This document shows positions 50,771 through 62,604 of a stretch of 64,000 bases of DNA, piece by piece. The notes beneath the pieces were generated by a model. That model was not told the origin of the DNA. It ran no database searches and worked only from the letters and a program-made list of their open reading frames with translations. Position numbers and translations under genes: made by a program. The stretch is taken from contig NC_088777.1 in the NCBI RefSeq assembly GCF_954871325.1, positions 6,487,366 through 6,551,365 of the forward strand. The letters are read 5' to 3'. Positions within the stretch are counted from its first letter, which is position 1, and each line of letters opens with the position of its first letter. Origin of the DNA: Gordionus sp. m RMFG-2023. Lineage: Eukaryota; Nematomorpha; Gordioida; Chordodea; Parachordodidae.

Positions 50771-51929
50771 GTAAAAATACAATTTCATAGATCCTTTTTT
50801 TCTATTCATACCCATAGCTTGCTTCATTCTCACCACCTGCGGTAGCAAAACTAAAAAAATTTTTTAAAGAATTAGGCACATGGATTCGTGGAAGAACCCA
50901 TCAGTTTTTAATATTTTAATAACTTTACTAATAAATGCTTATGTTAGTAAAAATTTGAATTCAATTTTTTTAACGCCATCTATTATTTTTGATAAAAATA
51001 TTATTTTAAAAAAAGACCTTATTATTCATCCCAAAATGGATGTCCTCATTATTAATTATCTTTTTTTTCTCTTCTTTTATTTATTTTAGAAAAGCTTTTT
51101 TGCTTTTTTGAAAAACAGTTTTGAGTTAAATTTTTAATACGAGTATATTTTTGATATTATTACAAACCTTTTAAGACATAATATATTAACTAGAGGTGAT
51201 GTGATAATAATATATTAAATCTTAATTGCTTTCATCATATCACTCTTGTCCTTATTTTAGTTACTAAATCATTATTTTCTAATATGCATTTCCTTGCCAT
51301 GTATGTAACTTAGATATATTTTCATAATTATTTTACTCTCTCTGCTGAGAGTATTTGATTGCATGATTTACTTAAGCAACAATGGTCAACTGTCTAGATA
51401 TTTATATATCATTAAAAATCAAAGATAATCTTTTAGAAATTTAACATCTCATAATAATTTTCTCGATCACTTATCTAGCTTCCATAATGTCATCTAAGAA
51501 GAAGCTCTAACCAACATATGTTTTATATTTGAATTAGTGGTTTATATTCTCTTCTTCCATAATTATTGTTAAGGCCTACAAATTTTTTCTTATTAGCCCA
51601 TTCTATGAAACATTGTCTAAAATGGTCACACAATTATATTAGATTACTAATAATAATATTGCCTTGTGTAGTTTTTAAATTCCATAAATACGGCATTGTA
51701 TAAATTGAATAACAATTTTTATCACTTGTAATTCTTTAGACACAAATTTTTTTTATATCATTAATATAAAATATTTTATATTGTAATAAATGGATAAATA
51801 TTTTGTTCAAAAAATATTATCTTTAGAAATGTCGTACTTTTTTACTTTTATTATTTGTATGCATAATAAAGACAAAATATGAAATTCAGAATAATTGTTC
51901 AGAGTTTGCAAATTTCAATTTAAAAAGTA
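50771..51929. other. AT-rich stretch, nothing recognised
   Basis: Contains a 69-codon plus-strand frame at 50880-51089 of mostly hydrophobic and Lys/Asn residues after a short normal-looking start (MDSWKNPSVFNILI). Not accepted as a gene. Confidence 0.4.
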
Positions 51930-52060
51930 TTAATAATATAAACTGCCGAAGCCCGGGCAAAAGCGGGTCGGCCTACAAAATAAAGGGTATGGGAGCGAAG
52001 TCTCCATCAAAAATATATTAGTTGAGCCCCCTGAGATTCTAGCTCCTGCAATAACAAAGT
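51930..52060. mobile_element. probable remnant of the CAGTGGCGTAGC hAT MITE family
   Basis: GCCGAAGCCCGGGCAAAAGC and GAGCCCCCTGAGATTCTAGC follow the layout of the right end of the element at 6186-6569 (GGCCGAAGGCCGAGCAAAAG, then GACCCCCTC...CCTAGC). No left end or target duplication seen. Confidence 0.35.
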
Positions 52061-52554
52061 TGTTTTTATTTATAAATCAAAATTTAGCAGGGAAATTTTG
52101 AATGGAAATTTTGAATGATAATTGAATCTTTAACAATTAATGAGCAGGTTCTCTTCCTAAATGACTATTATTGTTGATCTGATTAAAAAATAAATTGTTC
52201 AATATGATATTTGACTTCAAGGTTGTTATGTTCTATCCCCCTTTGTCCCGTACAACTTATTTCTTTTTTTTCTACTTGTTTCTTTTGTTTTCCCATCTTC
52301 CTTTATTTTGTTATGAAATTGATATATTATACCTTATTTTTATATTGCATTTGAAACTGGTTCTTACCAGTTTCATGAATGATTATATCGCGATTAAATA
52401 ACAACTTTTTTTTCCCCTTTTGTTTTAAAAATTATAAAGGTGGGAAACAAAATACCATTTGAGATGAATTATTTTTCGTGCGTTTTAAAATTGATAATTT
52501 TTTTTGTAATTTTACTTATCGAATAAACTTTGAAAATTACGTTGTCCAAGTGAT

Positions 52555-52678
52555 TCCATGACTAAATCGATAAAACCCGGCCCTCTGGATCCCGTCATCG
52601 ACCATCCCGGACCCCCGATCACGGACTGTATTATTCCCATTCATATTGGGGGACCAATCGGTCCAAATACAACAAAGG
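52555..52678. other. GC-rich exon-like island, open on both strands
   Basis: About 125 bp at over 50% GC. The plus strand reads SIKPGPLDPVIDHPGPPITD and ends at a donor (AAAG|GTAATA). The minus strand reads CIWTDWSPN and TVRDRGSGMVDDG, recalling a thrombospondin type 1 start (W.dWS) but without its cysteines. Acceptors are weak on the plus strand and absent on the minus strand. Neither strand can be chosen. Confidence 0.3.
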
Positions 52679-52735
52679 TAATAGATAAATAAGATTGTTA
52701 TTATTTAAAATAATATATTTCATGGTTCCAGGTCA

Positions 52736-53440
52736 AGTCGGGGCTGCGACAATTCGGCGCGTATCTAATACAGTTGCAATTTATTATAAATTTTATAAAA
52801 CGAAAGGATGATTAAATAGAAGTCATTTTAAATTTTGGTCCTATTAATTATTTCTTCTTTATTTTATTTTATTTTTAAATTTCAATTTTATTTACTATAT
52901 GTATTAAAAAATTAAAAAAAATTAACAAACCAATATTTATACCGATTTCTTAGGTAGACCAATTTGCCATATAAAATATGTTGATCCTAACAAATCAAAT
53001 TATTTACCAGAGTTTTGAACCGTTAAGTATAGCGATTCGGTTCGTTTCGATTTTATTTTTAAAATTAATAAAGATTTTGTTCCATTTAGGTTTTTGTTGA
53101 AGAATATCATAAGTTCGGTTCGGTTTAGTATTTTCAAGTTACTATTTATTTTCCATGTTAAATAGTTGGATATGATTAGAAAATTTCACTAGCATGAGAC
53201 ATCCTTTTTGTTAATAAAAAATAATTATATTTTTTTCGATCAACATATCTGTATGGCAAATTGGTCTACCAAAGAATTGTTTAATAAATTTTTTTTGATA
53301 TCCAACCCTCAACATGACTTCTATTTAATGTTATTATACTATAAATTTTAAACGTATTAGATAGGGGCCTAATTGAAGCCACGTTGAATTATCGCAGGGT
53401 TGAATTGTTACTGTGCCAAAATGTCTCCGCGCTGAATTGA
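52736..53440. mobile_element. inverted-repeat element with ~200-bp diverged arms
   Basis: The left arm (52736-52990) and right arm (53240-53440) pair over blocks: TATCTAATAC, TTAAATAGAAGTCAT and GGTAGACCAATTTGCCATA (left), answered by their complements at 53367, 53312 and 53257. The middle is AT-rich with a repeated TTCGGTTCGGTTT-like phrase. The exact ends and target duplication are unclear, and there is no coding sequence. Confidence 0.6.
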
Positions 53441-54934
53441 GGATGAACCAAATTTTTTGTTGAAACTTGATACCATATTTTATGAATAGATTATGTCTTA
53501 TTTTCTCTATAAAAATATTTTTATAAATATAATATCATGAAAATTTCTACTAAGTGAACATTGCTTAACCTGCCTGCAGAAATTAATTCCTCCGAGAAAA
53601 ACTCAGTAAGTTAAACGGCGCCTACCGATTTGGGCCCTGATTTTTAATGTAGCATTGGCGCAGAAAAAATTTTTTTAAAATTCCCTAATTAATTGCAATT
53701 TTCTTTATATTAAAAAATATTTTATTGTTGATAAATGAGAGATTAAATATCATATCTAAGCCACAAAATTCCAAATCAAAAGTTTAAAAAATATATAGCC
53801 CAACTTAGATTTCTTGATATCTACGATTTAATCTGAAAATAAATTTATAGTTTATTTATTAATATAGTGATCCTGATCGATACTAATTGAAAAATCAATT
53901 CCAGATTGCCATTCTATTTTTATTGAAAGATTTTTTTAAAAGATAGTTCAACGAATATCGACATTGTTCGCTTATTAATTACCATAATAAATTATCCACA
54001 AATCTTTTATACATAGATAATAACTGTAAGAATATTAATTTTACTTAAAATTTTTTTCTTTTTTCAGGAAAAGAATGATGCCATTAAATATCAATTTAGG
54101 ATACTGTTATAATCAAACCAAGTGACATTAATAACTAATCTGTGAATCTCATTGGCTCTATGAGATGCTATTAAAAGGCATTTCTTCCAAATCCATTTTA
54201 ATGGTGGAATTCAATGCATATTCACACTTTTAAATTCATTTTAATTAAAGAATCGTCAGTAATAACTTAAAAAACTTTTTCTTGTATTTTTAAGTGGTTT
54301 AATATTGTCTTAAAATATAATGGAATTAACCAATATAATAGGTATAAATTATAATCGCTGATAGCATATTCAAAAAGCTGGCTAAAGAAACTCGTTGTGA
54401 ACAGTTATTCATCCAAATAATGCTAATGTAAGAAGAAATATGTTTAGTTTGCTATGTACCTAACTAGAATGTTCACGAACCAGCATAGCATACCTAACAT
54501 CTGAGAAATAGAGCTTGTACAATGAAAATATAGTTCTATCCATATGATCGATACTTAAGATATATATAAATTAACCAAAATGCCCAACAATTATAAAAGT
54601 ACACAAACATATTTGCCCTCTTATTAATCAATGTTATATTATTTTTAATATAAATTTAATTTTGCCTTTAGTTATGAAGGTGGAGATGATTATTAATATT
54701 GTTGTAGCAGTTAGAAAAAAGAAACAAATTTAATATAAAAAAATGTCAGTCATTTTGATGACACGAAGAATTAATTTTATTTGGGGGAAGAAGTGAGAAT
54801 GGAGAGATTATGAGATGCCAGCTGAAAAAGAACAAAGAGATATATTGAAACAAAAGATGCCAGACATTTATTAACAAATGTTTAAGGATAATAAATGGTG
54901 TTTTCTACCCCAGACTCATAATTAAGAAAGATTA
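53441..54934. other. AT-rich stretch with a candidate micro-exon
   Basis: Only 53581-53606 stands out: acceptor CCTGCCTGCAG and donor CTCA|GTAAGT bound 26 bases. No other gene supported. Confidence 0.35.
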
Positions 54935-55270
54935 TGGAGGCAATCTAAGCACACTCCTTTTCACAAAATACTCAAGAAGAAGCGTATACAATTTCTAGCT
55001 CATATCCTTAGACACCCCAACAATAACTTAGTTCATGACGCCTTAATGTGGCTCTTTACATGCAGAGGTAAATCATATAGTAGATATAAAACGCTATGGT
55101 TTCACCGTGTCCTGAAAGACGTTGCCGATCTAAACATCAATTGGAAACAGTTCGTTAGACTGAATAATAATAAAAATTCTATTAAAAAGCTTCTGAAGAT
55201 CAAGTCTAGATACCTCAGCCATTACCAAACCTCTTCTTCCCCCTCTTTTTCTACTCGATTACTTTTATAG
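54935..55270 (+). pseudogene. LINE 3' region (RT C-terminal tail), decayed
   Basis: The plus strand reads IQFLAHILRHPNNNLVHDAL, MWLFTCRGKSYSRYKTLWF and VLKDVADLNINWKQFVRL. It fits the end of many non-LTR retrotransposon ORFs ('rrlr.lGHvlR......l...al.w...g.r..gr.....w...v..D......w'). The upstream piece at about 54810-54930 may belong to it. No catalytic motif seen. Confidence 0.65.
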
Positions 55271-55758
55271 TATAGGTTTCTTCTCTCTTTTAATTATTAC
55301 ATTATATATATGACTCGCCATATATTAACTTAAATAGCCCCCACTTTCCAATTTTGTTTTAGATACAATTAGGTTTATAGGTATGGGTGTGGGCTGTCTT
55401 TTAAGCCTCCCCCTCTCAATCAGCCCACAGACGTTTAAATAATAGCTTATAAACTATTATGCGTACAAGTACGTGCGGCTTACCCACAAGCGTGTGAAGG
55501 GCTCCTCATATTTTACTTTATACCTTAACTTAAATTCTCCAATTAGATGGAAATGAGGAAAACCTAGCGTAGCTCTGTTGTACCTACAACGTTGAGAGGG
55601 CGCATGCGCTTTATTCCATAGTCCGTATAATTACTGGGACCGATTTTTTAATGTGATAGTTATTGTTGTTTATATATTTTTATATTAATTGTTTAGTAGT
55701 TTGAATAATAAGATTTTGGATTTATAAGATATATTATTAAAGGGAAGGGTTGAGAGAA
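55271..55758. other. GC-richer non-coding patch, probably repeat
   Basis: 55380-55640 is GC-richer (AGCCTCCCCCTCTCAATC, TACGTGCGGCTTACCC, GAGAGGGCGCATGCGC). It may be the 3' end of the LINE remnant or another repeat. No frame is open. Confidence 0.35.
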
Positions 55759-56062
55759 AGGGGCGTCTTCACAAATATATCGTCATCTTCTAAGGAAAAG
55801 CTTCCGGTGAATGATACATCGACATACCACTTTCAATCTATCTATTCCAGATTTTTTTCAATAACCCCCATGTATATTAGATTCAATATCCAACCACTCA
55901 TGCTATGCACAGAAAAATATATTTCCTCTTCAATACAACACCTAATACTTATCATGAATTCCAGTCCAAATTTGCCAATTAGAGCTATTGTCCCCAAAAA
56001 AGATAAAAAAAGTTTAACATTTAACACAATTTCGTCGATAGCTAGGAACGGATCTTTATGTT
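55759..56062. other. region open on both strands, unrecognised
   Basis: The plus strand is open for about 100 codons (SSSSKEKLPVNDTSTYHFQS ... IRAIVPKKDKKSLTFNTI) to TAA. The minus strand is open for 73 codons with a hydrophobic segment (VKLFLSFLGTIALIGKFGL) to TAG. They exclude each other and I recognise neither. A coding exon on one strand would explain the length, but there are no convincing splice sites. Confidence 0.25.
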
Positions 56063-56064
56063 AA

Positions 56065-58374
56065 AACTATATTTAATTCAATCTTTTTATAATAAAAATA
56101 ATTGATAATTTCGTATAATATGGATCATACATGGATGAAAAAATAATGCTATCAAAAGAATCTTTTTTTTTCTAAATGATAATTATATTATATTTTAAAA
56201 AATATTGAATTAAAATTAATAAAATTTTCTATTATATACTGAGATTTTATTGAAAATACTAAAGGAATTAGATACTAATAAAAAGGGGCATTTTCAAGAC
56301 ATACTAATTTATATAAATCTGGGGTCTTATAAAACCCAAAGAGAGCACTAAATTTAATTAAATCAAAGCTTGAAATAAATAGGTCTAGAGGTCTTCAATA
56401 ATATTCAAACTGGAATATCTACTTTATAATATCCAGCCCTACTAGAATATATACGTTTCTACGAGGTTAAATAATGATTTATCAAATTTATTTGGTAAAT
56501 AATATAAAAAACATTATTATTTTTGGCACATAAAGTATAAGCTCAGGTATTATAAATCAAAATTTGTGTTATCAAATCATTAAAATAGACCCAAATAAAA
56601 TATAAGTAATATTATTTCTGGCATACAAAGTTTCTTATTAGCCCTAATATTATAAATAAAAAAATTATAATCATGCTGCTAAAAATAGATCCGTTAATAA
56701 AATAAAAGTAGAATTATTTTAGGCAAACAGAGTATATTATAATCCAAATGTTTATAAAAAAATATTTATATATAAAAATTTATATATAAATGATATAATT
56801 TGCTAAATAGAATATAATATAATCTTTCAAATGTAAATTTTAAATAGCTTAAGATAAAATTTTCTTGGTGAGAATAAATTGACCTTTGCCGTTGCCAGTA
56901 CACTATTATAAAATAAAATTATAAATAAGATAAATTAAGAAAAAATATATGCTTTTAACATATTCGTTCCGTTTTTAGAATATTTCGACTAACAAGGGTA
57001 TAATTGCTCGTATTAATTAACTCGGTTTTAGGTTCTAATTGTAGTTATCAACTTTTTAATAAGCAACACATAATACTTCAAAATGTCTCAACAAAATAAA
57101 CCCTATCTATCAATTCAAGTTCAAGCTATAGCAAATAAAAGGGGATTCAGATAGCTCCTAAAAATTTTAAATAGGAGAAGAGGAGTTAGGAATTAATCTC
57201 TAAATGATTAACAAAAAAAACAATTTATTTCATTTTATAGGCCAAAGCTATATTATATATTATCTTCTATTTTATATTTACATTTTATGTTTGAATCGTA
57301 TAAATAACTTTTCTTGTATTATTTTTTTTAATAATATTTATGGAGTGGAGCAGTTATATAACTTTCAAATGCATAACAAGGGGTTTTCTTAAGTATACTT
57401 ACATTTTTAAAATGGTAGTTAAAGTTTAAGAAACAATGATTTATTTTAATTTCTTTTTAACTATCTAAATTTATCAATGGATTTAAAGATAAATTTAATA
57501 AAATATATATTTGCAGGTTCACATACCTTTTTTAATATAAAGTATACTTTTTTAACCCTATACTTTTTCTTAGCTAACAACTGGGGTTGACGGAATTTGT
57601 TTTCAATAATACAAAGCCAGAGTCGAATTCAAGTGCAAATTGCTTAAACAGCTGCAATTCAGTTATATTTTAATAAAACCATCATCTATTTAAACTAATC
57701 TTGAGATAATTTCGTTTAAATTTCAAATCCATTCCAAAATAGGAATTAATCTAAGATTATAGGGAATGTTTACAAAATTAATAATAATTGTATTTATTAT
57801 TTTAAATTTGTTTGTTAAGTTATAGATAGGAAAAATAGGCAGATACGTGGACAAATCAGTAATAAAAATCTCCCTGAAATTTAGATATTATATTCAATCT
57901 TTTTATAAGAAGATCAACCAATATTCTAGTCCTATGGATGGGAAGGGAGGGTGTCATTATAATTCGGAAGAATTTTGTAATTTTGACTTTTTTTCAAGAA
58001 TTAGTTAGATTCAATTTTTTTATAGCAAAAGTTTGAAACTTGGTTTAATCAAATTTTGAATATAATAAAATGCAGTTCTAGTTTAATTTTGCAAAATAGT
58101 TCATGTTTCGGGTTTCTAGATTTACCTCGATTTTTAGAATTCCTTTCAAATTTTGAGGCCAAATTCTGTTTAATTTGTATAAAAATTTCAAAAATTTGAA
58201 TAGTTTACTAGAATTAACCATAATTTTGAAACAATAAATAAAAGTTAATATAATTTTGGTAGAACTAGTTTAACTAGAAAATTATAAAAGGAGTTCTGTT
58301 TTCGACTCCTTTAAAATTTTAAAAGGGTATCCAAATTATATAAATCCAATTTTTATAATTATAACAAAGGCGTT
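56065..58374. other. AT-rich stretch without a supported gene
   Basis: Nothing recognised in 2.3 kb. The short frame at 57204-57392 is Tyr/Ile/Asn-rich noise. Confidence 0.45.
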
Positions 58375-58676
58375 TTATTTGTTTGAAAGTAATATATAAA
58401 ATGTGCATACTGTTAACAAAGCTGTGGAAACATAGTTTGTTTTAATATTAAATTCATCACGTAAGGGATTGTTTTGTTGATACGAAATTTTAACTGGCGA
58501 GGTATATGAATTATCTAGATGATCTAATCCTCTACTTCCTCCACTAGCAACATATGTGACAGATGGTTTCTTTGTACCGACAGATGTTATTTTCTTTCCA
58601 AGTTCAACAACGGGATTATTTTTATTTAACACAACCGAAATCAACGAACTATTATCTGGATTGAATACACTTGTAA
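58375..58676 (-). CDS. C-terminal exon of an unrecognised, probably membrane-anchored protein
   Basis: After an acceptor (AAACTTTAAG) the minus strand is open for 99 codons plus a TAA stop. It begins TSVFNPDNSSLISVVLNKNN, continues VVELGKKITSVGTKKPSVTY, VASGGSRGLDHLDNSYTSP and ISYQQNNPLRDEFNIKT, and ends in a hydrophobic stretch NYVSTALLTVCTFYILLSNK. The balanced, beta-rich, Ser/Thr-rich composition and the terminal 15-residue hydrophobic segment suggest an extracellular protein with a C-terminal anchor (GPI signal or transmembrane), which is inference. AATAAA overlaps the stop codon. No family is recognised. Upstream exons should lie above 58676, where a hAT-type element now occupies about 58940-60021. 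Confidence 0.55.
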
Positions 58677-58939
58677 CTTAAAGTTTAAAATTTTAAATAA
58701 TAATTGAAATAACGAAGTATTCAAGTAAATGTAGTGTCATAGGGATTTCAGAATCTAATTTTAAAAAAATAAAAATAGCTCGCGTTTTTTATCCTTCAAA
58801 TCTTGATTCGAAATCGCATTTTAATTAGTATTAAATAATTATCCTCTTAATTTCAGACAATTTGAGGCAAAAATTAAATATTATTTTGGTTTTTCATAAA
58901 AATTCGGGCAAAATTTTCTGAAATTTTTAGGAGTTATAC

Positions 58940-60021
58940 TAGATGTCTACATTGGGCAGGTTTTTAGTCCGCCAGCTCTCCATCTAAGTGGGTGGATTGG
59001 TGAGCGAGTAAAATTTTTAAAGAACTTGAGGGTAGGTGGGTTTAGGAAAAATTTAAGATCATATAAGTACACATTCGAAAAAAAATATGCTTTCTGAATT
59101 TCAACATTTTTAATACCAAAGTACCGATAACTGAGGAATTTTACGTCGGAAGAAATTAATTAGGTTAAAAATATATCGAAAACATTTGGATTTGATATTC
59201 ATGGATAAATATAACATCAACGTAAACGAAAATCGGATTTTATCCGTTTCCCCAAAGGCAATGAGAATTCAATTAAAGATTATCAAAATATAAATATAAT
59301 TTTTAAAATAGATAGCATCCACGTCAAAATTAAGCAACTACTGATGGGAAGATGTGGTTGTTACAAAGGAGAACAATACTTAATGATTATAACGAGTTTT
59401 TATATAATTCACCAAGATTATAGGCTACTTTTTAGTAAGTTTACTATTTATAAACAATTAATATTATGGTTTCACTTATTATTTAAATATTATTTGAGTA
59501 TAGAGTATACTTCAAACGGATATCCTACTCTACTATGATTGAAACGACAATGTAAAGATTTATCAAGACTAGCTATAAAAATATTGGCAAATCCAGAAAC
59601 CAGTGCTTCTTCCAAACAAGAATTAGTATTGCTGGAAGGTTTTTAGAATCAATAAATATTAATTTTACTTTATTACATAAATATTTTATTAGATCAAATA
59701 AATTCCTTATCCGTAATTCAAATTGAATATTTTTTTATATTTAGATATGGCAATTTCCTAAATTATAAAACTTTTTTTAAGAATGTAGAACTTAAACTAA
59801 ATCATTTAGATAAAAAAGTTGAAAGACTGATTATTTAAATTTTATATGGCGGCGTGGGTTGAAATTATTTTTAAAATAATGGGTTGGCGAATAAAAAATT
59901 TTTAACTAAAGGGTAGGCCGGCGGGTATATTATTAAAAACTATAGACGGGTTTAAGTCGAACGGGTTAATTTTTAAATATTGGACCGACGTGTAAGCTAA
60001 AAAACCCACCCATAACCTCTA
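58940..60021. mobile_element. internally deleted hAT-type element (putative)
   Basis: Left end TAGATGTCTACATTGGGCAGG and right end (reverse complement) TAGAGGTTATGGGTGGG share the TAG...GGG(C/T)(A/G)GG layout. Both are followed by GGTTTTTTAG-like text and G-rich subterminal blocks (AGGTAGGTGGGTTTAGG, GGTAGGCCGGCGGG). A hAT transposase tail lies inside (59516-59647). Flanking 8-mers AGTTATAC and TTATATAT do not match well, so the exact ends are uncertain. Confidence 0.45.
59516..59647 (+). pseudogene. hAT transposase C-terminal relic
   Basis: The frame reads NGYPTLL, a stop, then KDLSRLAIKILANPETSASS and KQELVLLEG. 'yP.l..LA..iL.iP.tSAsSE..fs' is the start of the hAT dimerisation region. Here the ER.FS part is degraded to KQELV. 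It lies within the putative hAT element. Confidence 0.4.
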
Positions 60022-60219
60022 TTATATATTCTTTACATCGTAAAATACGATTTCAGCAAAATAAAATCTTTAAAAAAAAACAAATGATTTAAATTTTAAA
60101 AATTTGCCATAAACTCGAATATACATAGCCCTGAATTTTGTACACCCCTATTTCATGCATGTTATAAATAGAATAAGAAAGAACCATCGCTATTTATATT
60201 TATATAAAAAATAAAATAT

Positions 60220-60308
60220 TTAACTGCATTGTATCCCCTTAGTGTAAAATAAAGTAGGTTTTTCACAATTTGGCATGATTTCAAACGATATGGTCCCCTG
60301 CATCCTTG
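60220..60308 (-). CDS. candidate short terminal exon, unrecognised
   Basis: An excellent acceptor (CCTTTTTTTTAG) is followed by 28 open codons and a TAA stop: MQGTISFEIMPNCEKPTLFY, then TKGIQCS. A second frame across the same bases is also open (GCRGPYRLKSCQIVKNL), so the frame is not certain. The patch is GC-richer than its surroundings. Confidence 0.25.
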
Positions 60309-61893
60309 CTAAAAAAAAGGAATAAATAAAATTATTAATTTCGAAAATATTTAAAAATCTAAATATTTGGTCTATCTTTTGGGAATTTGTTAAATAAATA
60401 CAAATTTTACACTACACATGACATAATTATATTATACATTACACATAAATATGGTATTGTTTTGTATAAAAATTTTCTTAACCGATTATCCACTCGTTCT
60501 CATAAAGGCAACCTGGATTACCATAAGGAAGGATTTGTAAGGCTTTTTAATTTTTTTTTACTTTATTGTTACTTTAAAGATTTTTTTTGTAAAATAAAAT
60601 TAAATTATTCAATTTTCTTTATAAGTAAAATTAACATTTAATTATAGAAAAATTTGTGCTACAAACAAATTTTTAAATATGTAATATTCGGATATGGAAT
60701 CCATTGGGGTTTGCAATCTATAAATTTTAGATCATTTACTGAGTGCGAGCTTTTAATTTAAAAATATTGATTTGAAAGGAAGACTGGCACACTTTGAATA
60801 TCATTATAAGTGGTGTTACTAAAAATATTGATTTTGGGTAGATTTTTAAAAACAATAAGAGTTATAGCCAAAATAATATTATCTAAGCCTGGAGTTTGTG
60901 CCCATAGATACTAGAAAGATTTGGACAACTATTTGTCAAATTTTCTGATTTTATTTCGGCGAAATCTTAATAGGTTTTAAAAATCCGCACAAATAGGTTT
61001 TAACAACACTAAAAAAATATCTTTAATTTTTATCAAATTTTTGTATATATTTTTTATATAAATTAAGTAATGAAAACTGTTTGAAATTTGCAGGGTAGGT
61101 GTTCTACACATGCTGTGCTTAATTCCGGTCAAATCAAATTTTTCAAATTTATAAATCTCTCTTCCTAAATGATATTATTCAGAGGTGGCAAATCCTCACA
61201 GATTGAATATCCCAATAAGACGTATGCATATATAAAAGGCCTATGTACTAATAAATTATTTAAAAAAAAATATATTTTATAAAAATAAAAAATTTTTTAT
61301 ATATTGACTTATTTTATTCATTTGGAAAAAGGTAATAGATTTATATTTATTTAAGATGCGATAAAAAAAAATTAAAATTTGCTAAAATCCCCATGTCCCA
61401 CCCCTTCTACCCCCCCCCCCCATTATTACTGGAATGATCCTTTTTTTAAAAAAAAATTTCATTCGAAAATGACTCAGAATTATGAATTATAATATATATT
61501 TTAAAAAAATCTATAAAAAATAATAAATTCAATATAAAATTAATTTCAAATAATCATAACAATTAATATGGAGTAGAGTATTTATCCTAGTTATTTTTAT
61601 AATCTGATAAAAAAGATATATATTTCTTCTTAAATTTGAAATATAATATTTGAATTATAGGTACGATTAAAGAAAAAGGATGTTATTTTAGGTATTTGAA
61701 AAAAAAATTAATTATTTCAATCCATGTACATTAAAAATGAGGTTAAAATTCTAATACTAGTTACTTTAATATTTATAGGATTTATGTTATCTTTAATTTA
61801 TAAGGTGCCTATATTTCTATTTTTATTTGCTTTATTTGAGCTTATTTTAAAATTCTTATTTAAATTATAAACAATTTCATATATATAATTTAC

Positions 61894-61984
61894 GAATGCG
61901 TTTAACTCCATGTAGTTCCGTTCTATCATTTCCTTTGATTTCAAAAATACGACAACCATGAGAAGCTTTAAGATAAAATTTCAT
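61894..61984 (-). CDS. candidate first exon, unrecognised
   Basis: ATG at 61984 opens 30 codons to a donor (ATTC|GTAAAT): MKFYLKASHGCRIFEI, then KGNDRTELHGVKRI. Balanced composition and a sharp rise in GC make it exon-like; without the donor it would stop six codons later. No family recognised and no partner exon found. Confidence 0.3.
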
Positions 61985-62086
61985 GAAATATAAATAAATA
62001 TAAAATTAAGCATTATTTTTTATTAATAGAATTAGGGATTAGAAATCTTTAACTTCAGAATATTCTAAAATATTAATTTTTTTTCA

Positions 62087-62359
62087 AAATTTTTTTCAAC
62101 CCTGTTCGGGGGTTTTTTTTTAAAAAAATAATCAGGCCCTGTCCCAATTTTTCTAAAAAAATTATATTTAATTTTGATTTTTATAGCTAAGAAGGACGAT
62201 TTCAAATATTTAATTTTAAATATATAGCCCGGCCCGGATTTTTTTTTTAAAAAAATTTTCAGGCCCATCCCGCTTATTTGAAAAAAATTTAGGACCCGTC
62301 CCGGCTATATTTAAAAAAAATTAAAATACAGTACGGCCCGGCTGGACTGCAAGTCTCTG
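62087..62359. mobile_element. GGCCCGG-rich hAT-type element, third family member
   Basis: The right end (reverse complement) is CAGAGACTTGCAGTCCAGCC and runs into CGGGCCG. Internally there are CCCGGCCCGG, CAGGCCC and CGGGACGGGTC-like blocks around an AT-rich core, as in 22590-22859. The left end is truncated or too diverged to place. The minus-strand frame at 62065-62268 runs through it and is not a gene. Confidence 0.5.
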
Positions 62360-62361
62360 AA

Positions 62362-62502
62362 AAACATTCCTATGAAGTACTTCTGAAAGTAGATCATGGT
62401 TTGGATCTTTTGAATATTCATAGGCATTTAACGCCAAGCAAGGATGAGATAATTGAAAATTTAGCTCTCAACATTTTTGTGTATAATTTTTCCAACAATT
62501 AA
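62362..62502 (+). other. 46-codon open patch, unrecognised
   Basis: Immediately right of the hAT-type element the plus strand is open: YEVLLKVDHGLDLLNIHRHL, then TPSKDEIIENLALNIFVYNF and a stop. The composition is protein-like, but it has no splice context and no recognised family. Confidence 0.2.
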
Positions 62503-62604
62503 ATTTTTTATACTTTATATATAAATTTTAAAGGCTCAAAAATTCAAATTTCTATTTTGGGTCATTTAAGTGGTTCATATGGTGGTTATATTCACTTCAT
62601 AAAT

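Larger units (their letters stand above)
60022..62086. other. AT-rich stretch with scattered exon-like patches
   Basis: Apart from the candidates at 60220-60308 and 61894-61984, weak ones are 60468-60535 (plus, RLSTRSHKGNLDYHKEGF before a GTAAGG donor) and 61089-61165 (plus, after TTTGCAG, GRCSTHAVLNSGQIKFF to a stop). It also holds a C12 run at 61410-61421. Nothing can be chained into a gene. Confidence 0.3.

Noticed and set aside
53585-53610. GTAAGT-type donor taken alone as proof of a gene at 53.6 kb
   Set aside because: The micro-exon is only 26 bases. Its support is the phase match to 49813, so it is kept as a hypothesis and not listed as a CDS.
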